Below, piece after piece: positions 1-8,075 of a stretch of DNA of 11,087 bases (the first letter of the stretch is position 1; each line of letters begins with the position of its first letter). The stretch comes from Dehalococcoidia bacterium (GTDB lineage Bacteria; Chloroflexota; Dehalococcoidia; Lucifugimonadales; UBA3495). The stretch is taken from NCBI GenBank assembly GCA_022823105.1, contig JAJDXU010000379.1, forward strand, positions 1 through 11,087, read 5' to 3'. The notes under the pieces were generated by a model. It was not told where the DNA came from. It worked only from the letters and a program-made list of their open reading frames with translations, and did not search any database. A program made the translations under genes and the position numbers.

Positions 1-27
1 AATTGCGATGATAATTAGATTGCGCAT
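1..27 (-). CDS. hflC: HflC N-terminus (partial, runs off the left edge)
   Basis: Seen: on the minus strand an ATG at 27-25 opens a frame reading MRNLIIIAI to the window edge, a charged residue followed by a hydrophobic run. A GGAG stands about 10 bases upstream of the ATG, and the start lies 66 bases after the hflK stop in the same direction. Family knowledge: HflC begins with a very short cytoplasmic end and a single membrane anchor, and hflC normally follows hflK directly. HflC pairs with HflK in a large SPFH-domain ring around FtsH. Only nine codons are visible, so the call rests mostly on position and on the hydrophobic start. Confidence 0.7.
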
Positions 28-93
28 TGGAGGGTTCTCCGGTCTGGTGGGACGGTCAACTCTGTGTCGCCAAGTTGTTGGTGCCGGGCCGCC

Positions 94-1188
94 CTACGGG
101 TTTGGGCCGATTGGGGCGGGTATGACATTACCATTCTGTCCCAAGATGATCACCGGCTCCGTTTCGGGGTCCACTATGACCTTGGACACGTTAGGCAGGA
201 CCTGTTCAAGCGCTTCCAGGTAAAGCCGTTGCCTCGTTACTTCGGGTGAACTCTGGTATTCGTTCAACACGGTATCGAAGCGTTGCGCTTCACCGGTGGC
301 AGTTTCGATACGAGCCTGACGGAACGCTTCAGCCCCTTCGATGATGCGCTGGGCGTCGCCGCGGGCCCTCGGGATCACGTCGGCTTCGTACGCCAGGGCC
401 TGGTTGATTCGCGTCTCACGCTCCTGGCGGCCGCGGAGCACGTCGTCGAACGCGTCTCGCACCTCTTCAGGCGCCTTCACATCCTGCAACTGCACGGAGA
501 TCACCTCGATACCCGCGGCGTAGTCGTCCAGAATCGCCTGCAGCCGTTCCCGAGTATCGGTTTCCACCTGCTCACGGCCTCGGACCAGCACATCGTCGAT
601 GGACCGTTGCCCCACGACGAGGCGCAACGCAGCTTCAGCGCCGTCTTTCAGGGTGCGACCGTCCGGCTGGCCTTCGGGAATTTGACGAATCTGCTCACCC
701 GGGTCGTCGACGTTGAACAGGAAGTTGTTCAGGTTGCTGATTCGATATTGCACCACCATCTGGACGTCGACAATGTTCAGATCGCCCGAAATCATCAGCG
801 CCTCTTCGAGGAATGGCGTGTTCACCGAGGCTTCGTTGGAGCGGAAGCCCAACTCCATGCGCCGGGTCTCGGTGACCAAGACCACGTCCCGATTGCCGAC
901 GGGCGAGGGCCACCACCACTGGAGACCTTCCTCTGCGATGGGATCGCCCTGCACTGCGCCAAAGAGCCGCACTGCCGCGTTTTCACCGGGGCTGATGGTG
1001 TAGACGCCGGTCGCGGCCCAGATGACAACGATTAATGCGATCACTGCGAGGATGATTATGCCGAGGTTGCCGCCGCCTAACCGGCCGCCACCACCGCCAA
1101 ATATGCCGCGTATTCGGCCGAATATCTGGTCCAAGTCGAATTCAGGCTGCCGAGGTGGTTGTTGTTGCCCGCCACCGGGTGAAAACAT
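94..1188 (-). CDS. hflK: FtsH protease modulator HflK (SPFH/band-7 protein)
   Basis: This 364-aa protein is the HflK half of the HflK-HflC complex, which surrounds the membrane protease FtsH and modulates its access to substrates. Residues 1-41 are a Gly/Pro/Gln-rich cytoplasmic end (FSPGGGQQQPP, GGGGGRLGGG) typical of HflK. A single membrane segment covers about 42-62. The SPFH domain follows at about 60-245, with the family stretches LMISGDLNIVDVQMVVQYRI at 131-150 and LQDVKAPEEVRDAFDDV at 234-250. A charged helical region rich in Arg, Glu and Ala covers about 245-305 and includes ETRINQALAYEADVIPRARG (258-277). The ATG at 1188 is preceded by AAAGGAAC at good spacing. The tail NVIPAPIGPNP is low-complexity. 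hflC begins 66 bases downstream, and ftsH lies on the same strand about 1.2 kb upstream, separated by two oppositely oriented genes. HflK is favoured over HflC because of the Gly-rich N-terminus. Confidence 0.93.
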   Translation of the reverse strand: MFSPGGGQQQPPRQPEFDLDQIFGRIRGIFGGGGGRLGGGNLGIIILAVIALIVVIWAATGVYTISPGENAAVRLFGAVQGDPIAEEGLQWWWPSPVGNRDVVLVTETRRMELGFRSNEASVNTPFLEEALMISGDLNIVDVQMVVQYRISNLNNFLFNVDDPGEQIRQIPEGQPDGRTLKDGAEAALRLVVGQRSIDDVLVRGREQVETDTRERLQAILDDYAAGIEVISVQLQDVKAPEEVRDAFDDVLRGRQERETRINQALAYEADVIPRARGDAQRIIEGAEAFRQARIETATGEAQRFDTVLNEYQSSPEVTRQRLYLEALEQVLPNVSKVIVDPETEPVIILGQNGNVIPAPIGPNP

Positions 1189-1209
1189 GTGTATAGTTCC
1201 TTTCTGGCT

Positions 1210-1239
1210 CGAACGCGCCCGGCGGGCGCGGTGAGTTCG
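1210..1239 (-). promoter_or_regulatory. GC-rich hairpin in the hflK 5' untranslated region
   Basis: Seen: CGCGCCC (1214-1220) and GGGCGCG (1224-1230) form a 7-bp perfect stem with a GGC loop. An outer CGAAC/GTTCG pair (1210-1214, 1235-1239) can extend an alternative, bulged form. The structure ends about 7 bases upstream of the hflK Shine-Dalgarno sequence. No T-run follows it on the hflK-sense strand, so an ordinary terminator is unlikely. Inference: it may influence translation or stability of the hflK message. Confidence 0.4.
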
Positions 1240-1307
1240 TTATCGTTGCGACTCGTCGGACGGTGGTTGACTCCATGTCGGAAACGCCCACGATCCGTAG
1301 CCGAGAC

Positions 1308-1316
1308 AGTATAACA
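1308..1316 (-). promoter_or_regulatory. candidate extended -10 promoter for hflK-hflC
   Basis: The minus strand reads TGTTATACT, which fits an extended -10 box (TGn followed by TATACT, 5 of 6 to consensus). No good -35 is visible; the hexamer at 17-base spacing is AACCAA. It would give a leader of about 110 bases containing the hairpin at 1210-1239. Inference from motif only. Confidence 0.35.
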
Positions 1317-1336
1317 TCAACGTCTTGCCGTTGGTT

Positions 1337-1342
1337 TATAAT
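1337..1342 (+). promoter_or_regulatory. candidate -10 box (TATAAT) for the downstream small gene
   Basis: A perfect TATAAT lies about 80 bases before the chosen ATG at 1421, in the divergent region between hflK and the small unknown gene. The position 17 bases upstream reads ACATCA, a poor -35, and there is no TGn extension, so support is weak. Confidence 0.3.
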
Positions 1343-1420
1343 CGTGGCGCCGCTTCGGGCGGTACGTTTAGCTCATGATTGTGTCCCATCTCACCAATTG
1401 CTAAAGCCGGTGTTCGAGCA

Positions 1421-1738
1421 ATGACTATTCCCATACAAATGCCGTCCGATCACTCAGAATCACATGGGCAGCCCCAGGGGGTGACCATCAAAACCGGCGA
1501 GGAGATGGCCCGCGTCCGAGTGACCTGTCCTCACCAGAGCGGCCTGATTTACGCGGTGCCTGGCGAGCGCAGTTGGGTATGCACCGACGAACTCCGACCG
1601 GCCCACGCCATGGCGGGATTCTTCCGAGAGCTGATCGCGCTCAAGGACCCGAGAGTGGAATCGCTGTTGCAACAGTGGGGCCTTTATTACCGCAGCCTCC
1701 CGTTGGAATCGGAAGGGGAACCGGAAGCTGAGGCGTAA
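1421..1738 (+). CDS. uncharacterised 105-aa protein
   Basis: I do not recognise this protein. The frame is open from a TTG at 1379, but the first in-frame ATG at 1421 (MTIPIQMPSD) is preferred; no clear ribosome binding site supports either, and an ATG at 1505 has AGGAG directly abutting it. From the 1421 start, residues 1-28 are polar. The core at about 30-92 contains two cysteines (TCPHQSG at 35-41, WVCTDELRP at 52-60) and two likely amphipathic helices (AMAGFFRELIALKDPRVESL). The tail is acidic (ESEGEPEAEA). No signal peptide or membrane segment is visible, so it is probably cytoplasmic. It is divergent from hflK, and the next gene starts 42 bases later in the same reading frame, separated by a single TAA. 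The position between hflKC and ftsH may be meaningful but proves no function. Confidence 0.6.
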   Translation: MTIPIQMPSDHSESHGQPQGVTIKTGEEMARVRVTCPHQSGLIYAVPGERSWVCTDELRPAHAMAGFFRELIALKDPRVESLLQQWGLYYRSLPLESEGEPEAEA

Positions 1739-1780
1739 CCTCACCCGCCGAATCGCCCGCCAATCGAGGGCCTGAATCAG

Positions 1781-2380
1781 TTGCGCGCCCACTGGGCATC
1801 GTCGCCGTCTTTCTGGGTGGCATCGGCGCTGAAGGCAGCGCTGATCGCTCTGCTGGCGTTCGGAGCTTTCTCCGGCTTGCAGCAGTTCGAGGGGAAAGCG
1901 TTCTTATGGCGGTTGTTGACCTACCCGGTGGGAGCGTTTGCCGTCCCGATCTGCTGGCTGCTTTTCGCAAGGAGAACACCGTTCCCCTGGGTGTCGGACA
2001 TCCTGCTGACCCTGCCTTTCCTGGTGGACACGGGCGGCAACTCCCTGGATCTATACGATACGGTGGAATGGTGGGACGACGCGAACCATTTCGTTAATTG
2101 GGCGCTGCTGTCGGGCGCCATCGCCGCGCTAAGTTTGCGTGTACGTGCGCGAACGCGCGAAATCCTCGGGTCGGTAGTGGGATTCGGTGCGACGACTGCC
2201 ATCCTGTGGGAGATCGCCGAATATTTCGCGTTCATTCGATCGTCGGATGAGCTTGCAACCGCATACACGGATACTCTGGGCGATCTTGGCCTTGGGCTGT
2301 GCGGGTCGGTATTCGTTGCGGTAGTTGCGCTGGCGTTAAGCAAGCGACGGGGCGCAGAGGCAGGGGCACCGGAAAAGTAA
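1781..2380 (+). CDS. multi-pass membrane protein, DUF2238/YjdF-like
   Basis: This 199-aa predicted inner-membrane protein has about five or six hydrophobic segments (about 11-34, 40-62, 72-84, 104-120, 130-152, 166-187) and a short basic C-terminus (SKRRGAEAG). The polar motifs between them resemble the DUF2238 (YjdF) group as I recall it: FLVDTGGNSLDLYD (80-93), WWDDANHFVNW (97-107), WEIAEYFAF in a late helix, and YTDTLGDLGLGLCGS near the end. The conserved Asp, His and Glu residues within or beside the membrane hint at metal binding or catalysis, but no biochemical role is known to me. The start is TTG at 1781 with CGAGGG about 10 bases upstream. The in-frame TAA of the preceding gene is 42 bases upstream, so the two probably share a transcript. 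Family assignment is from memory of motifs and is moderately confident. Confidence 0.75.
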   Translation: MRAHWASSPSFWVASALKAALIALLAFGAFSGLQQFEGKAFLWRLLTYPVGAFAVPICWLLFARRTPFPWVSDILLTLPFLVDTGGNSLDLYDTVEWWDDANHFVNWALLSGAIAALSLRVRARTREILGSVVGFGATTAILWEIAEYFAFIRSSDELATAYTDTLGDLGLGLCGSVFVAVVALALSKRRGAEAGAPEK

Positions 2381-2382
2381 GT

Positions 2383-2407
2383 CAGGGCGGGGTTTGGACC
2401 CGCCCTG
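2383..2407. terminator. bidirectional hairpin terminator between convergent genes
   Basis: CAGGGCGGG (2383-2391) and CCCGCCCTG (2399-2407) form a perfect 9-bp stem with a 7-base loop. It starts three bases after the stop of the membrane-protein gene and ends 28 bases before the ftsH stop codon. On the minus strand the stem is followed by ACTTACTTTTCC, a moderate T-rich tract; on the plus strand by CGGTTGTTTGG. It can plausibly end transcription from both sides. Confidence 0.75.
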
Positions 2408-2435
2408 CGGTTGTTTGGCCTGGTTGCCGTAGCGA

Positions 2436-4433
<1,998 letters not shown>

Positions 4434-4661
4434 AGCATCCCTGCGCGGTGGGTGATTAGGCCGGCACGAGCCCAGTTGAACGTCTTTGGGTTAGGCTATC
4501 ATATTACCGGCGCGCTGTTGAAATTGCAAAACTCTGTTCGGCCGTATTTCGGGTTCCGAGGCCAGTTGTTGTTGCAGTTTGGGATGACAAGGGTTTGCGA
4601 GACGCTTGTCATAGCAGGCTGGGAGTGGCAACCTCTCGCTACCGCATTGCAGGAGGTTACT
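4434..4661. promoter_or_regulatory. divergent ftsH / asparaginase intergenic region with promoter candidates
   Basis: This 228-bp stretch separates two divergent genes and carries no convincing gene; the asparaginase frame stays open upstream to 4452 but lacks family similarity there. An AT-rich patch at 4497-4530 offers boxes for both directions. On the minus strand, TTGCAA (4529-4524) and TAATAT (4506-4501) are 17 bases apart, with an overlapping TATGAT (4503-4498). On the plus strand, TTGAAC (4476-4481) and TATCAT (4497-4502) are 15 bases apart. All are imperfect. AGGAGG at 4651-4656 is the asparaginase ribosome binding site. Confidence 0.35.
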
Positions 4662-5675
4662 ATGGTGACTTACGAACAACCCCCGAGAGTGTATCTATTC
4701 GGCACAGGGGGCACCATCTCGTTTGTATCCGAATCTCGCACCGATTTCTCGAATTACAGCTACCAGGGGCGCCAACTCACCATCGACGAGATGCTTGCGC
4801 GCGTGCCGGAAGCCAATGATCTGGCTGAGGTTGTGCCGGAGCAGGTGATCAATGTGGGGAGCACGGAGGTATATCCCAAGCACTGGCTCACGCTGGCCAA
4901 CCGCATCAACGGGCAGTTTTCCGACGACGCGGCAGCGGCCGGGGTTGCTGTCACGCATGGTACCGCTACGCTGGAGGAGACGGCCTATTTCCTCAACCTC
5001 ACGGTGCTGGACCGACGACCGGTGGTGGTAACCGGCGCGATGCGACCACCATCCGCCATGGGAACAGACGCCGACAACAACCTACTGGATGCCGTCCGCA
5101 TCGCCGCGTCGCCGAATGCTGCCGGACGGGGGGCATTGGTGGTGTTGAACAACGAGATTCAATCGGCCCGCGATGTAACCAAGACCGATTCCTATCGTGT
5201 TGAGACGTTCCAGTCGGGCCACATGGGTTTCCTGGGCTACGCCGACTCCGACGGCCAGGTCGTCTTCTATCGCAGGCCTGAACAAAAGCACACCGCTGAT
5301 TCGGAGTTCGATGTTTCCAACATCGGAGAGTTGCCCCAAGTCGAAATCGCGTACGCCTACGCCGGAGTCGGCCCGATAGTTGTCGATGCGTTGGTTGAGG
5401 CCGGAGTTGGCGGTATCGTCGCGGCGGGTCTGGGCAGCGGCGGTTCGCCATCGACGTTCATGGCCGCCCTTCGGCGCGCCGTGGCCGCCGGCATTCCGGT
5501 GGTGATCTCCACGCAGGTCGGCACCGGCCGTGTTTTGCAAACCAGGCGTTTCATGGAGGAGGGATACATCGTCGCGGACAACCTCCACCCCAAGAAAGCG
5601 CGCATACTGCTCATGCTAGGGTTGACCAAAACTTCGGACCCAGCCGAACTACAGCGAATGATGCTGGAGTACTAA
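4662..5675 (+). CDS. L-asparaginase family protein with catalytic Asp replaced by Ala
   Basis: Bacterial asparaginases hydrolyse L-asparagine (some also glutamine) to aspartate and ammonia. The 337-aa length fits the family, and the start is fixed by AGGAGG five bases before the ATG at 4662. The nucleophile motif is GTGGTIS (Thr15). NYSY (31-34) supplies the flap Tyr, VGST (65-68) the substrate-binding Ser67, and DVTKT (171-175) the catalytic Lys174. The C-terminal ADNLHPKKARILLMLGLTKT (305-324) is typical of asparaginases. The second catalytic motif, usually THGTD followed by T and EET, reads THGTATLEET (98-107): the Asp that binds the substrate amino group (Asp90 in E. coli AnsB) is Ala102, codon GCT at 4965-4967. 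No signal peptide is visible, so it is probably cytoplasmic. Activity on asparagine may be lost or shifted to another substrate. Fold assignment is firm; substrate is uncertain. An oxidoreductase gene follows on the same strand. Confidence 0.92.
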   Translation: MVTYEQPPRVYLFGTGGTISFVSESRTDFSNYSYQGRQLTIDEMLARVPEANDLAEVVPEQVINVGSTEVYPKHWLTLANRINGQFSDDAAAAGVAVTHGTATLEETAYFLNLTVLDRRPVVVTGAMRPPSAMGTDADNNLLDAVRIAASPNAAGRGALVVLNNEIQSARDVTKTDSYRVETFQSGHMGFLGYADSDGQVVFYRRPEQKHTADSEFDVSNIGELPQVEIAYAYAGVGPIVVDALVEAGVGGIVAAGLGSGGSPSTFMAALRRAVAAGIPVVISTQVGTGRVLQTRRFMEEGYIVADNLHPKKARILLMLGLTKTSDPAELQRMMLEY

Positions 5676-5784
5676 CGCTGAGTCATTGCCCGCAAAGACC
5701 CTCGATGGCACCGGCCGATCAAAACCTGGCACTTCCAGTTGGGTCGCCCAGGCCAGTGAACTAGCGGGCAGCCACAGGCCGTCT

Positions 5785-6702
5785 ATGAATTATGGAGTGA
5801 TTCTGCCCAACGTGGGCGCCATGGCCCGCATCGACATAGTTGCGGAATTAGCGCACGCGGCCGAGTCGTTTGGCCTCCAAGGAGTCTTCCTCAGTGACCA
5901 CGTGGCTCTGCCGGTTGAACTTGGCTCTGCATACCCCTACAGGTCCGATGGACGCTTCCCATTGACGTCAGGGGATCTCATCCTAGAACCGATCACTGCG
6001 CTCTCTTACCTGGCCGCGGTGACCGACCGCGTTCATCTGGGGTTCAGCGTGTTAGTGCTCCCGTACCGGCATCCGGTGCTCAATGCAAAAATGCTGGCGA
6101 CACTGGACGTCATTTCCGGCGGCCGGCTCATCGTGGGGGCCGGAGTTGGCTGGATGAAAGAGGAATTCGACGCATTGGACGCCGATTATGACGGGCGAGG
6201 CGCCGTAACGGACGAGCACATCAGGGCGCTGCGGTCGCTCTGGAGCGGACCAGGCCCGCACATCGCCGGGTCCGATTTCCGGGCGTCGGGAGTTGTTATC
6301 TCTCCTCCTCCGGTTCAACAGCCGCACCCTCCCATCTGGACGGGCGGGATCAGCGGGCCGGCGCTGCGACGCGCGGCAAGATTGGGAGACGGCTGGCACG
6401 GAATTCGGCAATCCCCCGAAGACGTGGCGCGAGTCAGAAATCGCATCGCGGATCTGCGCGACCGCGAAGGGTTTTCAATGGACGGTTACACTATATCGCT
6501 CCGCGCGGGGTTGGACGTTCTCGGCGAACCACTGAGGCAACCCCGCAGGACCCCGTTGCGCGGTTCACCTGACCAGGTGGTGTCGGATTTGAACGAATAC
6601 CGAGACGCAGGTGTGCAGTACCTGGTGGTGGAACCAAGGGCGGAAGGCCCCGAGCAGTTCATCAGGCAATTGGAGCGGTTCGCGGAAATCGCAAAGCTGT
6701 AG
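5785..6702 (+). CDS. LLM-class (probably F420-dependent) oxidoreductase
   Basis: This 305-aa TIM-barrel enzyme belongs to the luciferase-like monooxygenase superfamily, subgroup of F420-dependent oxidoreductases. Motifs in order: YGVILPN at the N-terminus, SDHVALP (37-43), EPITALSYLAAVTDRVHLG (68-86), PYRHPVLNAKMLATLDVISG (93-112), GRLIVGAGVGW (113-123), PHPPIWTGG (180-188), RRAARLGDGWH (195-205) and GSPDQVVSDL (260-269). The frame is open from a TTG at 5686, but the family-like sequence starts at the ATG at 5785, preceded by CAGG; the extra 33 residues look non-homologous. Substrate is unknown; such enzymes reduce or oxidise varied metabolites and xenobiotics using F420H2 or FMNH2. It follows the asparaginase gene by 109 bases without a visible terminator. 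Its stop codon abuts that of the convergent SDR gene. Cofactor choice is inferred from the family pattern. Confidence 0.9.
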   Translation: MNYGVILPNVGAMARIDIVAELAHAAESFGLQGVFLSDHVALPVELGSAYPYRSDGRFPLTSGDLILEPITALSYLAAVTDRVHLGFSVLVLPYRHPVLNAKMLATLDVISGGRLIVGAGVGWMKEEFDALDADYDGRGAVTDEHIRALRSLWSGPGPHIAGSDFRASGVVISPPPVQQPHPPIWTGGISGPALRRAARLGDGWHGIRQSPEDVARVRNRIADLRDREGFSMDGYTISLRAGLDVLGEPLRQPRRTPLRGSPDQVVSDLNEYRDAGVQYLVVEPRAEGPEQFIRQLERFAEIAKL

Positions 6703-7461
6703 CTACTGCGCGGTCCATCCTCCGTCCACAACGACCTCGCTGCCGGTAACGAACGCCGATTCATCGGATGCCAAATAAAGGACGGCGTTGGCCACTTCCT
6801 CGGGTTCGCCGTATCGGCCCATTGGAATGCGGGCCAGCATCATGGCGAGGCGTTCCGGATCATCGCGTCCGGCCCTGGTCATCTCGGTGGCGATGGGGCC
6901 GGGATGCACGGAATTGACCCTTATACCGTCGGGAGCGTACTGGAGGGCGGCGGCTTTCGTGAGGATGCGGACGCCTCCTTTGGCGGTCTGGTAGGCGGCA
7001 CCGCTGTAAGGAACAGCGACGATTCCGAGTTGCGATGAGATGTTGATGATGGAACCGCCGCCGGCCTCTTTCATTGCCGGGATCACCGACCTGGCGCCGA
7101 GAAACACCCCTTTCAGGTTCACATCGATGGTCCGATCCCAGAGGTCGACCGGCTCCTCGTGGATCTGGAACGAATTGCTGCCGATGCCGGCATTGTTGAC
7201 CAATACGTTGAGTTTGCCGAATCGGGAGAGGGCTGACGCCACAATGTTCAGCCAGTCCTGTTCGGATGTTACATCCAAGCGCTGGTAGTGGCACTGCCCG
7301 CCCGAGGACCGGATCCGGGCGGCCGTTTCCTCCCCTTCCGCATCGAGGATGTCTCCGATGATGACCGCCGCGCCCTCCGCGGCGAACATCGCCGCTTCGG
7401 ATGCGCCCATGCCTCGAGCGCCCCCGCTGATCAGAGCCACTTTTCCGTCCATCCGTCCCAT
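6703..7461 (-). CDS. classical short-chain dehydrogenase/reductase (SDR), probably NAD-linked
   Basis: This 252-aa Rossmann-fold oxidoreductase interconverts an alcohol and a ketone on an unknown substrate. Seen: the cofactor loop SGGARGMG (12-19, Ser in place of the usual Thr), Asp37 at the end of the second strand (IIGD), which favours NAD over NADP, LDV at 62-64, NNAG (89-92), Asn115 in DVNLKG, catalytic Ser143 in NISSQLG, and Tyr157-x3-Lys161 (AYQTAKGG). PGPI (187-190) and the C-terminal VVVDGGWTAQ complete the FabG-like pattern. The ATG at 7461 has GGAGGT six bases upstream, a strong ribosome binding site. It is the last gene of a probable operon with the histidine phosphatase (34 bases upstream) and the permease. 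Specific names such as FabG or glucose dehydrogenase cannot be justified. Confidence 0.93.
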   Translation of the reverse strand: MGRMDGKVALISGGARGMGASEAAMFAAEGAAVIIGDILDAEGEETAARIRSSGGQCHYQRLDVTSEQDWLNIVASALSRFGKLNVLVNNAGIGSNSFQIHEEPVDLWDRTIDVNLKGVFLGARSVIPAMKEAGGGSIINISSQLGIVAVPYSGAAYQTAKGGVRILTKAAALQYAPDGIRVNSVHPGPIATEMTRAGRDDPERLAMMLARIPMGRYGEPEEVANAVLYLASDESAFVTGSEVVVDGGWTAQ

Positions 7462-7495
7462 TGCGTTACCTCCGTCTCACCCGGTGCATACGACG

Positions 7496-8068
7496 TCAAT
7501 ACCACATTCTACGGAATCCAAGACCGCCGGACGGGCTTTTTTCGAGGAGATAAACGTCAGGATTTGATAGCCCGGCCCAACCCTCATACCCGAATGAACG
7601 GTCGATGGAGTGCAACACCAAACTGATGAGGTTGCCGTGGGAAACCACCACCGGCAATCGATGCCCGGCCGCCAAAATCTCGTTCAGGGAGGCCGACGCT
7701 CTTGCGAGTGCTTCGCTTGCGCTTTCTCCTCTGGGGCCACACAGTTCCGGTTCGGAAAAAGAACGCCGGAGCAATTCCCTCCAATTAACGATGGGCTCGG
7801 AGGCCAGCTTTCTTTCGTTCAATTGGGGATCAATGTGAATCCCCAAAGAGTTGGCGGAGGCAATCGGCGCGGCGCTCTGGCGGGCCCGCAGGAACTCACT
7901 GGTTACCAGGAAGTCCACCGGATGATCGGCGAGGAAATCCTTGAGACGTTCCGCCTGACGGAAACCCTCCGGCGAAAGAGGGGATTCAGGCGCCTGACCG
8001 ACCGCTTCGCAATGGCGCACCAGGATCAACCTCCGGGCGCCCTGCGACTGCTGGCGGGGCCCATTCAT
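7496..8068 (-). CDS. histidine phosphatase family protein (phosphoglycerate-mutase-like)
   Basis: This protein of about 190 aa belongs to the histidine phosphatase (branch 1, PGM/CobC-like) superfamily, which removes or transfers phosphate through a phospho-histidine. Seen, numbered from the ATG at 8068: the signature LVRHCEA (16-22; Arg18, nucleophile His19, Cys in place of the common Gly), TSEFLRARQSA with the phosphate-pocket Arg, NERKLASEP with the acid Glu85, GESASEAL, and VVSHGN with the second His144. All catalytic residues are present. A GTG start at 8095 would add nine residues and overlap the permease gene by 20 bases; the ATG gives a 7-base gap. Neither has a strong ribosome binding site, so translation is probably coupled to the permease. 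The natural substrate (sugar phosphate, nucleotide or cofactor intermediate) cannot be told from the sequence. Confidence 0.9.
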   Translation of the reverse strand: MNGPRQQSQGARRLILVRHCEAVGQAPESPLSPEGFRQAERLKDFLADHPVDFLVTSEFLRARQSAAPIASANSLGIHIDPQLNERKLASEPIVNWRELLRRSFSEPELCGPRGESASEALARASASLNEILAAGHRLPVVVSHGNLISLVLHSIDRSFGYEGWAGLSNPDVYLLEKSPSGGLGFRRMWY

Positions 8069-8075
8069 TGGCCGT

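Noticed and set aside
283..1035. Open frame of 250 codons on the plus strand, antisense to hflK
   Set aside because: It is fully covered by hflK, which has clear SPFH motifs; the antisense translation shows no recognisable domain.
1375..1404. Nine-codon upstream frame (MIVSHLTNC) before the 105-aa gene
   Set aside because: There is no ribosome binding site or attenuator structure; a frame this short is expected by chance.
4452..4661. N-terminal extension of the asparaginase frame by 70 codons
   Set aside because: The region has no family similarity or signal peptide, overlaps the promoter candidates, and the ATG at 4662 has an almost ideal AGGAGG.
5686..5784. N-terminal extension of the oxidoreductase from a TTG start
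   Set aside because: The 33 extra residues are low-complexity and precede the normal family start YGVILPN; the ATG at 5785 gives the usual length.
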